DNA from: an uncultured Eubacterium sp.
Lineage (GTDB): Bacteria; Bacillota; Clostridia; Lachnospirales; Lachnospiraceae
NCBI GenBank assembly: GCA_934338065.1
Contig: CAKRGX010000004.1
Coordinates: forward strand, 88,288 to 152,287
Direction of reading: 5' to 3'
DNA length: 64,000 nt
A program made the translations under genes and the position numbers. The notes under the pieces were generated by a model. The model worked only from the letters and a program-made list of their open reading frames with translations, was not told the origin of the DNA and searched no databases. Positions 8,515-16,070 of this stretch are shown in pieces; positions within the stretch are counted from its first letter, which is position 1, and the number at the start of each line of letters is the position of its first letter.

Positions 8515-8566
8515 GTAAGACGTCCAAAATTCTAAAAAATCATTTTGGGAAGGAAGGAATTTAACT

Positions 8567-10678
8567 ATGCAGAAAAATGTAATCGAAGATGTTTTCGGAA
8601 CAAAAGTCTTTAATGACGATGTTATGCAGGAGTACCTGCCAAAGAAAACGTATGCTCAATTGAAGGACACAATTGAAAATGGAGAAGAACTCGCTCCTGA
8701 AGTAGCAAATGTCGTTGCTCACGCTATGAAAGAATGGGCTCTGGCAAATGGGGCTACACACTATACCCACTGGTTCCAGCCTATGACTGGAGTAACAGCA
8801 GAAAAACATGACTCATTCCTGAGTCCGGAATCGGATGCTCACGCTGTTCTGGAATTCTCCGGTAAAGAATTGATCAAAGGCGAACCAGATGCTTCCTCTT
8901 TCCCATCCGGTGGTTTGCGTGCTACTTTTGAAGCAAGAGGATATACAGCCTGGGATTGTACCTCTCCGGCATTTCTTCGTGAAGATGCGATTGGTACCGT
9001 TCTTTGTATTCCTACTGCATTTTGTTCTTATACAGGAGAAGCTTTGGATAAAAAAACTCCTCTTCTCCGCTCAATGGAAGCCATCAGCAAGCAGGCAGTC
9101 CGCATCCTTCATCTGTTTGGTCTGGATGATGTATCAAATGTAAAGTGTTCTGTTGGTCCGGAGCAGGAATACTTCCTCATTGACCGTGATCAGTTCTTAC
9201 TTCGTGATGATCTGATCTTTACCGGCCGCACATTATTTGGTGCAATGCCTCCTAAGGGACAGGAGCTGGACGATCATTATTTTGGAACAATCCGTGAACG
9301 TCAGGCTGCCTTTATGAAAGAATTAAATGACGAGCTTTGGAAATTGGGTATTCTCTCCAAAACACAGCATAACGAAGTAGCCCCGGCTCAGCATGAGATG
9401 GCTCCTATTTTCAGTACAGCTAATATTGCAGCCGATCACAACCAGCTTGTTATGGAGACTATGAAGAAAGTTGCCCGCCGTCATCATTTGGAATGTCTGC
9501 TTCATGAGAAACCATTTGCCGGTGTCAACGGTTCCGGTAAGCATGATAACTGGTCTTTAGTTACCAATACCGGTATCAATCTTCTGAGTCCGGGTAAAGC
9601 ACCTTATGATAATAAGCAGTTTCTGTTGTTCCTCTCCGCTGTTATTGCTGCCGTAGACGACAACGCTGCTCTTCTCCGTCTGTCAGCTTCCAATCCCGGA
9701 AACGATCATCGTCTTGGTGCAAACGAGGCTCCACCAGCAATCATTTCTATTTTCCTCGGTGAGCAGTTAGAGGACATTGTTGAGCAGATTTTAAAAGACG
9801 GTACTGCTACGCATAGTAATAAAGGTGAAAAAATGGATATTGGTGTACATACAATTCCACCAATTAAGAAAGATGCTACGGATCGAAACCGTACATCGCC
9901 ATTTGCTTTCACTGGTAATAAATTTGAATTCCGTATGGTTGCTTCTTCTATGTCAATCTCAGGTGCTAACACAGTATTGAACTCTACTGTTGCGGATGTT
10001 TTACAAAAAATGGCTGATCGTTTGGAATCCGCTGATGACTTTGACAAAACAGTTGATGAAATCATTTATGAAACATTGAACTCACATCAGAAGATTATCT
10101 TCAATGGTGATGGATATTCTGACGAATGGATTGCAGAAGCAGAAAAACGTGGACTTCCTAATGTTAAAACAATGGTAGATGCCACAGCATCTCTTCTTTA
10201 TCCTCAGACGATTGAAATGTTCGAAAGACAACATGTATATACTAAGACAGAATTGGAATCCCGCGCTGAGATCAATTATGAAGCCTATGCAAAAGCAATC
10301 AATATTGAGGCAAAAACCATGATTCACATGGCATCCAAGCAGTATATACCTGCTATTATCAGTTATGTAACAAGCCTTGCTGATTCAATCAACAGCATTA
10401 CTGCCGCTTGTCCTGATGCTGATATGTCGGTACAATCCGATCTGTTAAAGAAGTGTTCTGCTCTTCTAGCCCAGGCACAAAAGTCGTTGACTTCATTGAA
10501 AGAAGCTGACAAGAAAGCAAATGCCATGGAAGAGGGGAAAGAACAGGCAGAGTTCTTCCGCGATACCGTATTTACTACAATGGCAGAGCTTCGTGCTCCA
10601 ATTGACGAGCTGGAAATGCTTGTAGATAAAGAATACTGGCCTGTACCGTCTTATGGTGATATGCTCTTTGAAGTATAA
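8567..10678 (+). CDS. glnN: Glutamine synthetase type III
   Basis: 703 residues, the usual length of GSIII and much longer than GSI (about 450). The N-terminal GSIII domain is seen (THYTHWFQPMTG, EKHDSF, SFPSGGLRATFEARGYTAWD), then the catalytic core with GPEQEYFLID, HNEVAPAQHEMAPIF, NGSGKHDNWS, and RLGANEAPPAI. It makes glutamine from glutamate, ammonia and ATP, the main nitrogen-assimilation step. GGAAGGAAGG precedes ATG. It stands alone, with its own promoter, a leader hairpin and a strong downstream terminator, which suggests control by nitrogen state. Confidence 0.96.
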   Translation: MQKNVIEDVFGTKVFNDDVMQEYLPKKTYAQLKDTIENGEELAPEVANVVAHAMKEWALANGATHYTHWFQPMTGVTAEKHDSFLSPESDAHAVLEFSGKELIKGEPDASSFPSGGLRATFEARGYTAWDCTSPAFLREDAIGTVLCIPTAFCSYTGEALDKKTPLLRSMEAISKQAVRILHLFGLDDVSNVKCSVGPEQEYFLIDRDQFLLRDDLIFTGRTLFGAMPPKGQELDDHYFGTIRERQAAFMKELNDELWKLGILSKTQHNEVAPAQHEMAPIFSTANIAADHNQLVMETMKKVARRHHLECLLHEKPFAGVNGSGKHDNWSLVTNTGINLLSPGKAPYDNKQFLLFLSAVIAAVDDNAALLRLSASNPGNDHRLGANEAPPAIISIFLGEQLEDIVEQILKDGTATHSNKGEKMDIGVHTIPPIKKDATDRNRTSPFAFTGNKFEFRMVASSMSISGANTVLNSTVADVLQKMADRLESADDFDKTVDEIIYETLNSHQKIIFNGDGYSDEWIAEAEKRGLPNVKTMVDATASLLYPQTIEMFERQHVYTKTELESRAEINYEAYAKAINIEAKTMIHMASKQYIPAIISYVTSLADSINSITAACPDADMSVQSDLLKKCSALLAQAQKSLTSLKEADKKANAMEEGKEQAEFFRDTVFTTMAELRAPIDELEMLVDKEYWPVPSYGDMLFEV

Positions 10679-10711
10679 TAGGAGCAATCTGCATTAAGCT
10701 ATACAAACAAG

Positions 10712-10773
10712 AAAAAGGAACGATGACCTGCTGATCAAGATCAAACAATCAGGCGGTTTACCGTTCCTTTTTT
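10712..10773 (+). terminator. Bidirectional terminator between glnN and the HAD gene
   Basis: The outer stem AAAAAGGAACG pairs with CGTTCCTTTTT and an inner stem forms through CTGAT/ATCAG. A T tract follows on plus (ends glnN) and on minus (ends the gene at 10780-11430), so it serves both converging transcripts. Confidence 0.8.
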
Positions 10774-10779
10774 ATTGGA

Positions 10780-11430
10780 TCATTTTGCCAGATAATTTCT
10801 GACTTCGATCAGATCTTTAAACGTCATGTAAGAAAGAGCTGTCGTTTCCTCGTCTGCCGGAACCACATCCGGCACATGAAGAACAGTCATTCCGGCAGCA
10901 TGGGCCGAACGAACTCCATTCTTTGAATCTTCTACCGCATAAGCCTGTTCCGGCAGCACATTCATTTTCTGACACGCCATGAGATAAATATCCGGATTTG
11001 GTTTACTTCGTGATACCATATCACCACCAACAACAACTTCAAAAAAGTCAAAAAGCCCTGCCTGGGATAGTTCGTCTTTCACTACTTCATATCTTGTCGA
11101 TGACGCCAAGCCGATGCGGTAACCATTTATCTTTAAAAAGCTTAGCAATTCACGGGCACCTTTTTTAACCGGCATGCCCATTTTAGCTATGCGCTCATAA
11201 AATAAGCTTCTATATTCACTTCGAAATTCGTCATACGGGAAATCATCACCATAGTTTTCTAACAGAATCCGTTTCGTTTCATTCACATTCATACCTACCA
11301 CCTGATAAAAAGTGTGCTCAATATCCTCTATATGGTATTTGGATGCCACCTGGATCCAGCAGTTCATTATAACATTTTCCGTATCAAAAATAACACCATC
11401 CATATCAAATATAACTGTTTTCTTTTTCAT
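10780..11430 (-). CDS. HAD-superfamily hydrolase, beta-phosphoglucomutase-like subfamily
   Basis: 216 residues from the ATG at 11430. Motif I is FDMDGVIFDTE, motif II GLASSTR, motif III SRSKPNPDIY with the Lys, and motif IV VEDSKNG, with a helical cap between I and II. Members dephosphorylate sugar phosphates or isomerise beta-glucose-1-phosphate; the substrate cannot be read from sequence. I chose 11430 because GGAGGGGAG sits at the right distance, while an upstream in-frame start at 11463 has no such site. It is divergent from the MocR-type regulator, whose promoter begins 27 nt upstream. It ends in the bidirectional terminator. Confidence 0.88.
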   Translation of the reverse strand: MKKKTVIFDMDGVIFDTENVIMNCWIQVASKYHIEDIEHTFYQVVGMNVNETKRILLENYGDDFPYDEFRSEYRSLFYERIAKMGMPVKKGARELLSFLKINGYRIGLASSTRYEVVKDELSQAGLFDFFEVVVGGDMVSRSKPNPDIYLMACQKMNVLPEQAYAVEDSKNGVRSAHAAGMTVLHVPDVVPADEETTALSYMTFKDLIEVRNYLAK

Positions 11431-11456
11431 TCTAATCTCCCCTCCACATTCCATTG

Positions 11457-11485
11457 TAGACATTTCTTCCTCGCTTTGTTACAAT
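11457..11485 (+). promoter_or_regulatory. Promoter of the MocR-type regulator
   Basis: TAGACA (11457-11462) and TACAAT (11480-11485), each 5 of 6 to consensus, with a 17-nt spacer. It lies in the short divergent gap, so binding by the regulator could act on both its own gene and the HAD gene. Confidence 0.6.
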
Positions 11486-11523
11486 ACAGTAAACAAAAAA
11501 ACATAGAAGGAATGAACATTACT

Positions 11524-12924
11524 ATGATTACGATCCCCATTGACACAAACAATAAACAACCAATCTACCTGCAGATATACAATTATATCAAACAGGAAAT
11601 TCTAAAAGGTCATCTAAAAGCCCAGGAAAAGCTCCCCTCTGCCAGAGCTCTTGCTGCCAATCTAGAAGTCAGCCGTAGTACAATCGATACGGCCTATCAG
11701 CAATTAGTTGCCGAAGGATATGTTGATGCCAAGGAAAAACGTGGCTACTTTGTTGTCCCTATCACACATTTGCAGCAGTTTAGTTCCCACAGGCCGGGCA
11801 AATCTCTTTCCTACATAAATAGGGAATCAAAAGAAATCATTCCATTTGATTTTAATCCAAATACAATTGATACGCAACACTTTCCTTATTCTATTTGGAA
11901 ATCATTAGGCAAAAATCATCTGGATAATCCGGATAATTTTGTCAGCGGACTACATTATGGAGAATATGCTCTTCGGCAGGCAATCTCAGACTATCTGCAT
12001 GGTTCACGCGGTGTCAGCTGCTCACCGGAAAATATCATCGTAGGAGCAGGATTGGATCATCTTCTCTCGATGCTCTGTATCCTCTTTGACCGGCACACAA
12101 TGATTGCCATGGAAAACCCAGGCTACCGGAGTGCCAGACAGGTGCTGCAGGCAAATGATTATTCCATCCTTGATATTCCTCTCAAGAATGACTCGATGGA
12201 CATATCTATCCTGTCACACTCACAAGCGGATCTTTGCTATGTTACACCAAGCCATCAATTCCCAATGGGTACTGTTATGCCAATTTCCCAAAGGCAGGAA
12301 TTGCTTAGCTGGGCAAACAATCGTCCCGATCGTTATATTATCGAAGATGATCATGACAGTGAATTTCGTTATAAAGGAAAACCCATTCCTGCTCTGCAAA
12401 GTCTTGACACGGCAGATAAAGTAATCTATCTGGGAACTTTTTCCAAGTCAATCTCGCCTGCGATTCGAACCGGTTATATGGTTTTACCCGATTCTTTAAT
12501 TGAACAGTATAACATTAAATGCGGAAACTATGCCTGTCCTGTTTCCCGCCTTACGCAAGCTCTTCTGACTGATTTTATTCATGAGGGATATTTTGAGAAA
12601 CATTTGAACCGAATGAGAAAACTATATAAAACGAAACATGATCATATGCTACAGGCAGTTCAGGATTATTTTCCCACTGGCATGGTAGAAATTTCCGGTG
12701 ATCATGCCGGACTATATATAATACTTTGTTATACTGGTTCTCTTACAGAAGAAGAAATCTGCAAAAGAGCAAAAGAAAACGGCATCCGGCTGCATTCCCT
12801 GAAAAAGTACTATGCCAGCCTTCCTGCCGATTATCAGCCTACTTTTTTACTTGGCTTCGCCAATCTTAGCAATAAAATGATTGACGAAGGTATCCGTCTT
12901 CTAGCTCAGCAAGTGTTTGCCTAG
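11524..12924 (+). CDS. MocR/PdxR-type transcription regulator (GntR HTH fused to aminotransferase-like domain)
   Basis: 466 residues from ATG 11524. Residues 1-75 are a GntR-type winged helix (PIYLQIYNYIKQEIL, KLPSARALAANLEVSRSTI, AEGYV). After a linker, residues about 110-466 form a fold-type I PLP domain with YGEYALRQAISDYLHGSRG, ENPGY, TPSHQFPMGT, IIEDDHDSEFR and the PLP lysine in GTFSKSISPAIRTGYMV. MocR proteins sense PLP or amino compounds; the effector here is unknown. The start is uncertain: AGAAGG at 11505 is 1 nt from ATG 11512 but 13 nt from ATG 11524, and both are in frame. The 3' end overlaps ribF on the other strand by 59 nt. Confidence 0.9.
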   Translation: MITIPIDTNNKQPIYLQIYNYIKQEILKGHLKAQEKLPSARALAANLEVSRSTIDTAYQQLVAEGYVDAKEKRGYFVVPITHLQQFSSHRPGKSLSYINRESKEIIPFDFNPNTIDTQHFPYSIWKSLGKNHLDNPDNFVSGLHYGEYALRQAISDYLHGSRGVSCSPENIIVGAGLDHLLSMLCILFDRHTMIAMENPGYRSARQVLQANDYSILDIPLKNDSMDISILSHSQADLCYVTPSHQFPMGTVMPISQRQELLSWANNRPDRYIIEDDHDSEFRYKGKPIPALQSLDTADKVIYLGTFSKSISPAIRTGYMVLPDSLIEQYNIKCGNYACPVSRLTQALLTDFIHEGYFEKHLNRMRKLYKTKHDHMLQAVQDYFPTGMVEISGDHAGLYIILCYTGSLTEEEICKRAKENGIRLHSLKKYYASLPADYQPTFLLGFANLSNKMIDEGIRLLAQQVFA

Positions 12925-13783
12925 CCGCTTCCGCATCGTTTGCAATCTGATGCTTTAGCTCATCGAGGGAAGGAAACTTTTGTTCCCTTCTCTGGAACCG
13001 GATAAAATAAACGGTGATTTCCTTTCCATACAGATAGCCGTCAAAGTCAAACAGCCATACTTCCAGACCAACAGGATTATCTCCGGCTATCGTTGGCTTC
13101 CTTCCAAGATTTGCCACACCGCGATACTGCTTTCCCTCCGCTTCTACAAGTACTGCATATACGCCAAAAGGAGGAAGTTCCTTAACCTTGTCCGGATATA
13201 AATTAGCTGTGGGAGTGTTTATTGTTCTCCCCAGTTGATTTCCCTTTTCAACTGTTCCTGCAATAAAATAAGGGGTTTGCAGGAGATTATCCGCTTCTTC
13301 TATCATACCACTCCGAAGCAGGCTTCGGATTCTTGTGCTGCTGATCACATCACCATGTGCAATCATTTTTTCCTTTACAATTGTTTCAAATCCATATTTT
13401 TCCCCCATACGGGTCAATAATGGAACCGTGCCGCTTCGTTTATATCCAAAGCAGAAATCTTCTCCCACAATCACTTTTCTGGCGCCACACCGCTCCACCA
13501 GGACTTCGGTAACAAACTCCTCTGCAGACTGCCTCATAAAATGATCATCAAAAGGAATTTCAACAAAAACATCTACACCTAAACGCTCTGCAAGCTGAAT
13601 CTTTTCCATTTCCGCATAGATCACGTTGGTACGATCCATCAAAAAAGTAAACATCACAGTTGTTAATCCCGCTTTTCCCGCTTCTTCTAAAAGCAAACGG
13701 TGTCCCTTATGAATACCATCAAACTTGCCAATGCACACTGCGGTATTTTTTAATACAAAATCCATACTACCTATTATTTTCAT
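12866..13783 (-). CDS. ribF: Bifunctional riboflavin kinase / FAD synthetase
   Basis: 305 residues. The N-terminal nucleotidyltransferase has VCIGKFDGIHKGHRLLL and VGEDFCFGYKRSGTV with ISSTRIRSLL; the C-terminal riboflavin kinase has GNQLGRTINTPTANL and GVANLGRKPT, ending in LEVWLFDF. It turns riboflavin into FMN and then FAD. It is the last gene of the nusA operon, 6 nt after truB, an order common in Firmicutes. The final ~10 residues (after LAELE) look like an unconserved tail read across the end of the convergent MocR gene. Confidence 0.95.
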   Translation of the reverse strand: MKIIGSMDFVLKNTAVCIGKFDGIHKGHRLLLEEAGKAGLTTVMFTFLMDRTNVIYAEMEKIQLAERLGVDVFVEIPFDDHFMRQSAEEFVTEVLVERCGARKVIVGEDFCFGYKRSGTVPLLTRMGEKYGFETIVKEKMIAHGDVISSTRIRSLLRSGMIEEADNLLQTPYFIAGTVEKGNQLGRTINTPTANLYPDKVKELPPFGVYAVLVEAEGKQYRGVANLGRKPTIAGDNPVGLEVWLFDFDGYLYGKEITVYFIRFQRREQKFPSLDELKHQIANDAEAARQTLAELEDGYLRQSFYC

Positions 13784-13789
13784 TTTACC

Positions 13790-14695
13790 TTATTCCTCTA
13801 TATGAAACATTTTCACAATATGAAGCATATTATCTGTGGCTTGATACCGGTAAATGGCATAAAATTCTCCCTCAGTACCATAGATACGTACCTGTTCACC
13901 ATCCTGAATATCCTTCAGCCGGCAAAACTCCGGTTTTACAAGATTACCATTACGCAAAAACTTCATGGCAGGTTCCTGTACATCACAACGCCGGTACATG
14001 TCAAATACCTGATCGATCGGAATGAGTACTGTTTCAACTTCGCCATCTTTTGCCAATGCTTCCATTTCTCCAAGTGTTCTTGCTTTTTCAAGAGTGAAAC
14101 GGCCTACCCGTGTGCGAACAAGACTCTTCATTGCGGCACCACATCCAAGCTTCTCACCGATATCCTGACATAAACTCCTGATGTAAGTTCCTTTCGAACA
14201 TGTAACCTCTATCGTAAATTCATTGTTTGCAAGTGCCATGTCACGCAGCAATAATTCATGGATGGTTACTTTTCTCGGCTTTCTCTTAATTTCTTTTCCC
14301 TGGCGTGCCAGTTCATACAATTTCTTGCCATTAACTTTGATTGCTGAATACATCGGCGGAATCTGCTGTATCTCTCCGCGAAATGAGGATAAACACCTTT
14401 CTATCTCTTCCGGTGTTACGGTTACTTTCTTTTCCGTCAGAGTCTTTCCTGTCATATCAAGCGTATCTGTCGTAATACCAAGCTTCACCTCTGCCAGATA
14501 CGTTTTTTCTTTGTCCGTAAGAAGATCACACACTTTCGTAGCTTTGCCAATGCAAACCGGAAGCACTCCGACCGCATCCGGATCCAGCGTTCCGGTGTGT
14601 CCAATCTTTTTCGTATGAAGAATCCCCCTCAATTTAGCAACAACATCATGCGAAGTATACCCTTTTTCTTTTTTAACAATTATGATACCATTCAT
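13790..14695 (-). CDS. truB: tRNA pseudouridine-55 synthase
   Basis: 301 residues. It starts with the family pattern MNGIIIVKKEKGYTSHDVV, followed by KIGHTGTLDPDAVGVLPVCIG, which holds the catalytic Asp, then PPMYSAIKVNGKKLYELAR and CSKGTYIRSLCQDIG, with a C-terminal PUA-like domain. It makes pseudouridine 55 in the T loop of tRNAs. It overlaps the upstream nrnA stop by 4 nt (ATGA), indicating translational coupling, and is followed by ribF after 6 nt. Confidence 0.96.
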   Translation of the reverse strand: MNGIIIVKKEKGYTSHDVVAKLRGILHTKKIGHTGTLDPDAVGVLPVCIGKATKVCDLLTDKEKTYLAEVKLGITTDTLDMTGKTLTEKKVTVTPEEIERCLSSFRGEIQQIPPMYSAIKVNGKKLYELARQGKEIKRKPRKVTIHELLLRDMALANNEFTIEVTCSKGTYIRSLCQDIGEKLGCGAAMKSLVRTRVGRFTLEKARTLGEMEALAKDGEVETVLIPIDQVFDMYRRCDVQEPAMKFLRNGNLVKPEFCRLKDIQDGEQVRIYGTEGEFYAIYRYQATDNMLHIVKMFHIEE

Positions 14696-15639
14696 ATTTT
14701 CTCAGCCTTTAACTGTTTTTCGATATGTTCTGTTAAATTGTTTATGACATCAAAAGCCGATCCTTTTATTGTACAGCCAGCCGCTCTTACATGACCACCG
14801 CCGCCAAAATAACGGGCAATCACGCTTACATCGACAATTTCATTCGAGCGCATACTTACCTTATACTCGCCAGTCTCTCTCTCATCTAACAGAATAGCGA
14901 CCTCAATTTTCTCTGTCGTACGCATCTGATCAATAATCCCATCCAAGTCCGACGGCCTTGCTCCATATAGATCCATCACACTTTTACGTACCACAGAAAA
15001 AATACATCGTTTATCCATAATACGAACGCTCTCTAACAGACAACGTCCCATAATCTGCAGTTGCTTATATGTTTTGAGATAAAAGCTTCCATCAATAATC
15101 TTTCCAAATGGAATTTTTTTCTCGATCAGTCTGCCGGCAATCTGCATCGTCCTTCCCGTCGTATTGGAATGTTTGAATACCCCGGTATCATGAATAATGC
15201 CGGTATATAAGGCACAAGCCACATCATAGGTAATCTTCTCATCTTCCATCATCGTATAAAGAAGTTCACAAGTTGAACTGATGTTCTCGACATAGTTTTC
15301 ATTTCCAAACCTTGTGTTTGTAATGTGATGATCGATATTGATAACATAGGAAGCAGCCTCCATCACATCTCTTGCCTCACCCAGCCTGTCAGCATCTCCA
15401 CAATCCAATGAAACAAACAGGTCATATGACTCTCTTTTGTTAAATGCCTCATTGACTTTTAAGTAAGAAAAACTGTCAGGAAACTCTTCCAGATAAACAC
15501 ACACCGTTTTCTTCGGATAGCTGTTTTTCAGATAACCATAGAGTCCCATACAGGAACCGATACAATCTCCATCCGGACGAACATGACCTCCTATGGCAAT
15601 CGTATCTGCCTTCTGTACTGCGCTCATCAGTCCATTCAT
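14692..15639 (-). CDS. nrnA: DHH-family phosphoesterase, NrnA-type (oligoribonuclease / pAp phosphatase)
   Basis: 315 residues. DHH motifs are seen in order: IGGHVRPDGDCIGS (motif I), FVSLDCGDADRL, NIDHHITNTRFG (motif III), and TGIIHDTGVFKHSNT; a DHHA1 domain closes with MRSNEIVDVSVIARYFGGGGHVRAAG. This family degrades nanoRNA of 2-5 nt and dephosphorylates pAp. Its place between rbfA and truB is the usual one. It overlaps both neighbours by 4 nt. Confidence 0.92.
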   Translation of the reverse strand: MNGLMSAVQKADTIAIGGHVRPDGDCIGSCMGLYGYLKNSYPKKTVCVYLEEFPDSFSYLKVNEAFNKRESYDLFVSLDCGDADRLGEARDVMEAASYVINIDHHITNTRFGNENYVENISSTCELLYTMMEDEKITYDVACALYTGIIHDTGVFKHSNTTGRTMQIAGRLIEKKIPFGKIIDGSFYLKTYKQLQIMGRCLLESVRIMDKRCIFSVVRKSVMDLYGARPSDLDGIIDQMRTTEKIEVAILLDERETGEYKVSMRSNEIVDVSVIARYFGGGGHVRAAGCTIKGSAFDVINNLTEHIEKQLKAEKI

Positions 15640-16025
15640 TCCCCGTTTCCTCCATGTTCTTCCTCTTGTCTGCTCACTGCATTCAGTTCATCAATTCTCT
15701 GTGACATCTTGACACCATACTCAATCGAAGTATCCAGTACAAAAGTCAGTTCCGGCGTATTCCGGAGGTTCATTCTTTTAGCCAACTGATGACGCGCATA
15801 GGAAGCACTCTTTTTCAAGCCTTCCATCGTTTTCTCTTTTGCCGCATCGTCACCAAGCACACTGATAAATATTTTTGCAAACTTGAGGTCAGGTGTAACT
15901 TCCACCGCCATAACAGATGTCATTGGATGAATACGTGGATCTTTTAAATCCTCACGGATAATCTGACTCATCTCACGCTGTACCTCACTATTGACACGTA
16001 TATTTTTTACACTATTTTTTTTCAT
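15636..16025 (-). CDS. rbfA: Ribosome-binding factor A
   Basis: 129 residues, a KH-like fold with NSEVQREMSQIIREDLKDPRI, VTPDLKFAKIFISVLG and LRNTPELTFVLDTSIEYG, all family hallmarks. It binds late 30S intermediates and helps mature the 5' end of 16S rRNA. Start ATG at 16025 is preceded by GAGGA at good spacing; the in-frame TTG at 16031 overlaps that spacing and is less likely. The C-terminal tail is acidic. It follows infB in the operon. Confidence 0.95.
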   Translation of the reverse strand: MKKNSVKNIRVNSEVQREMSQIIREDLKDPRIHPMTSVMAVEVTPDLKFAKIFISVLGDDAAKEKTMEGLKKSASYARHQLAKRMNLRNTPELTFVLDTSIEYGVKMSQRIDELNAVSRQEEEHGGNGE

Positions 16026-16070
16026 TCCCAATCCTCATTTCTTAAACTTCTATAAGGAACTATGCCTTTC

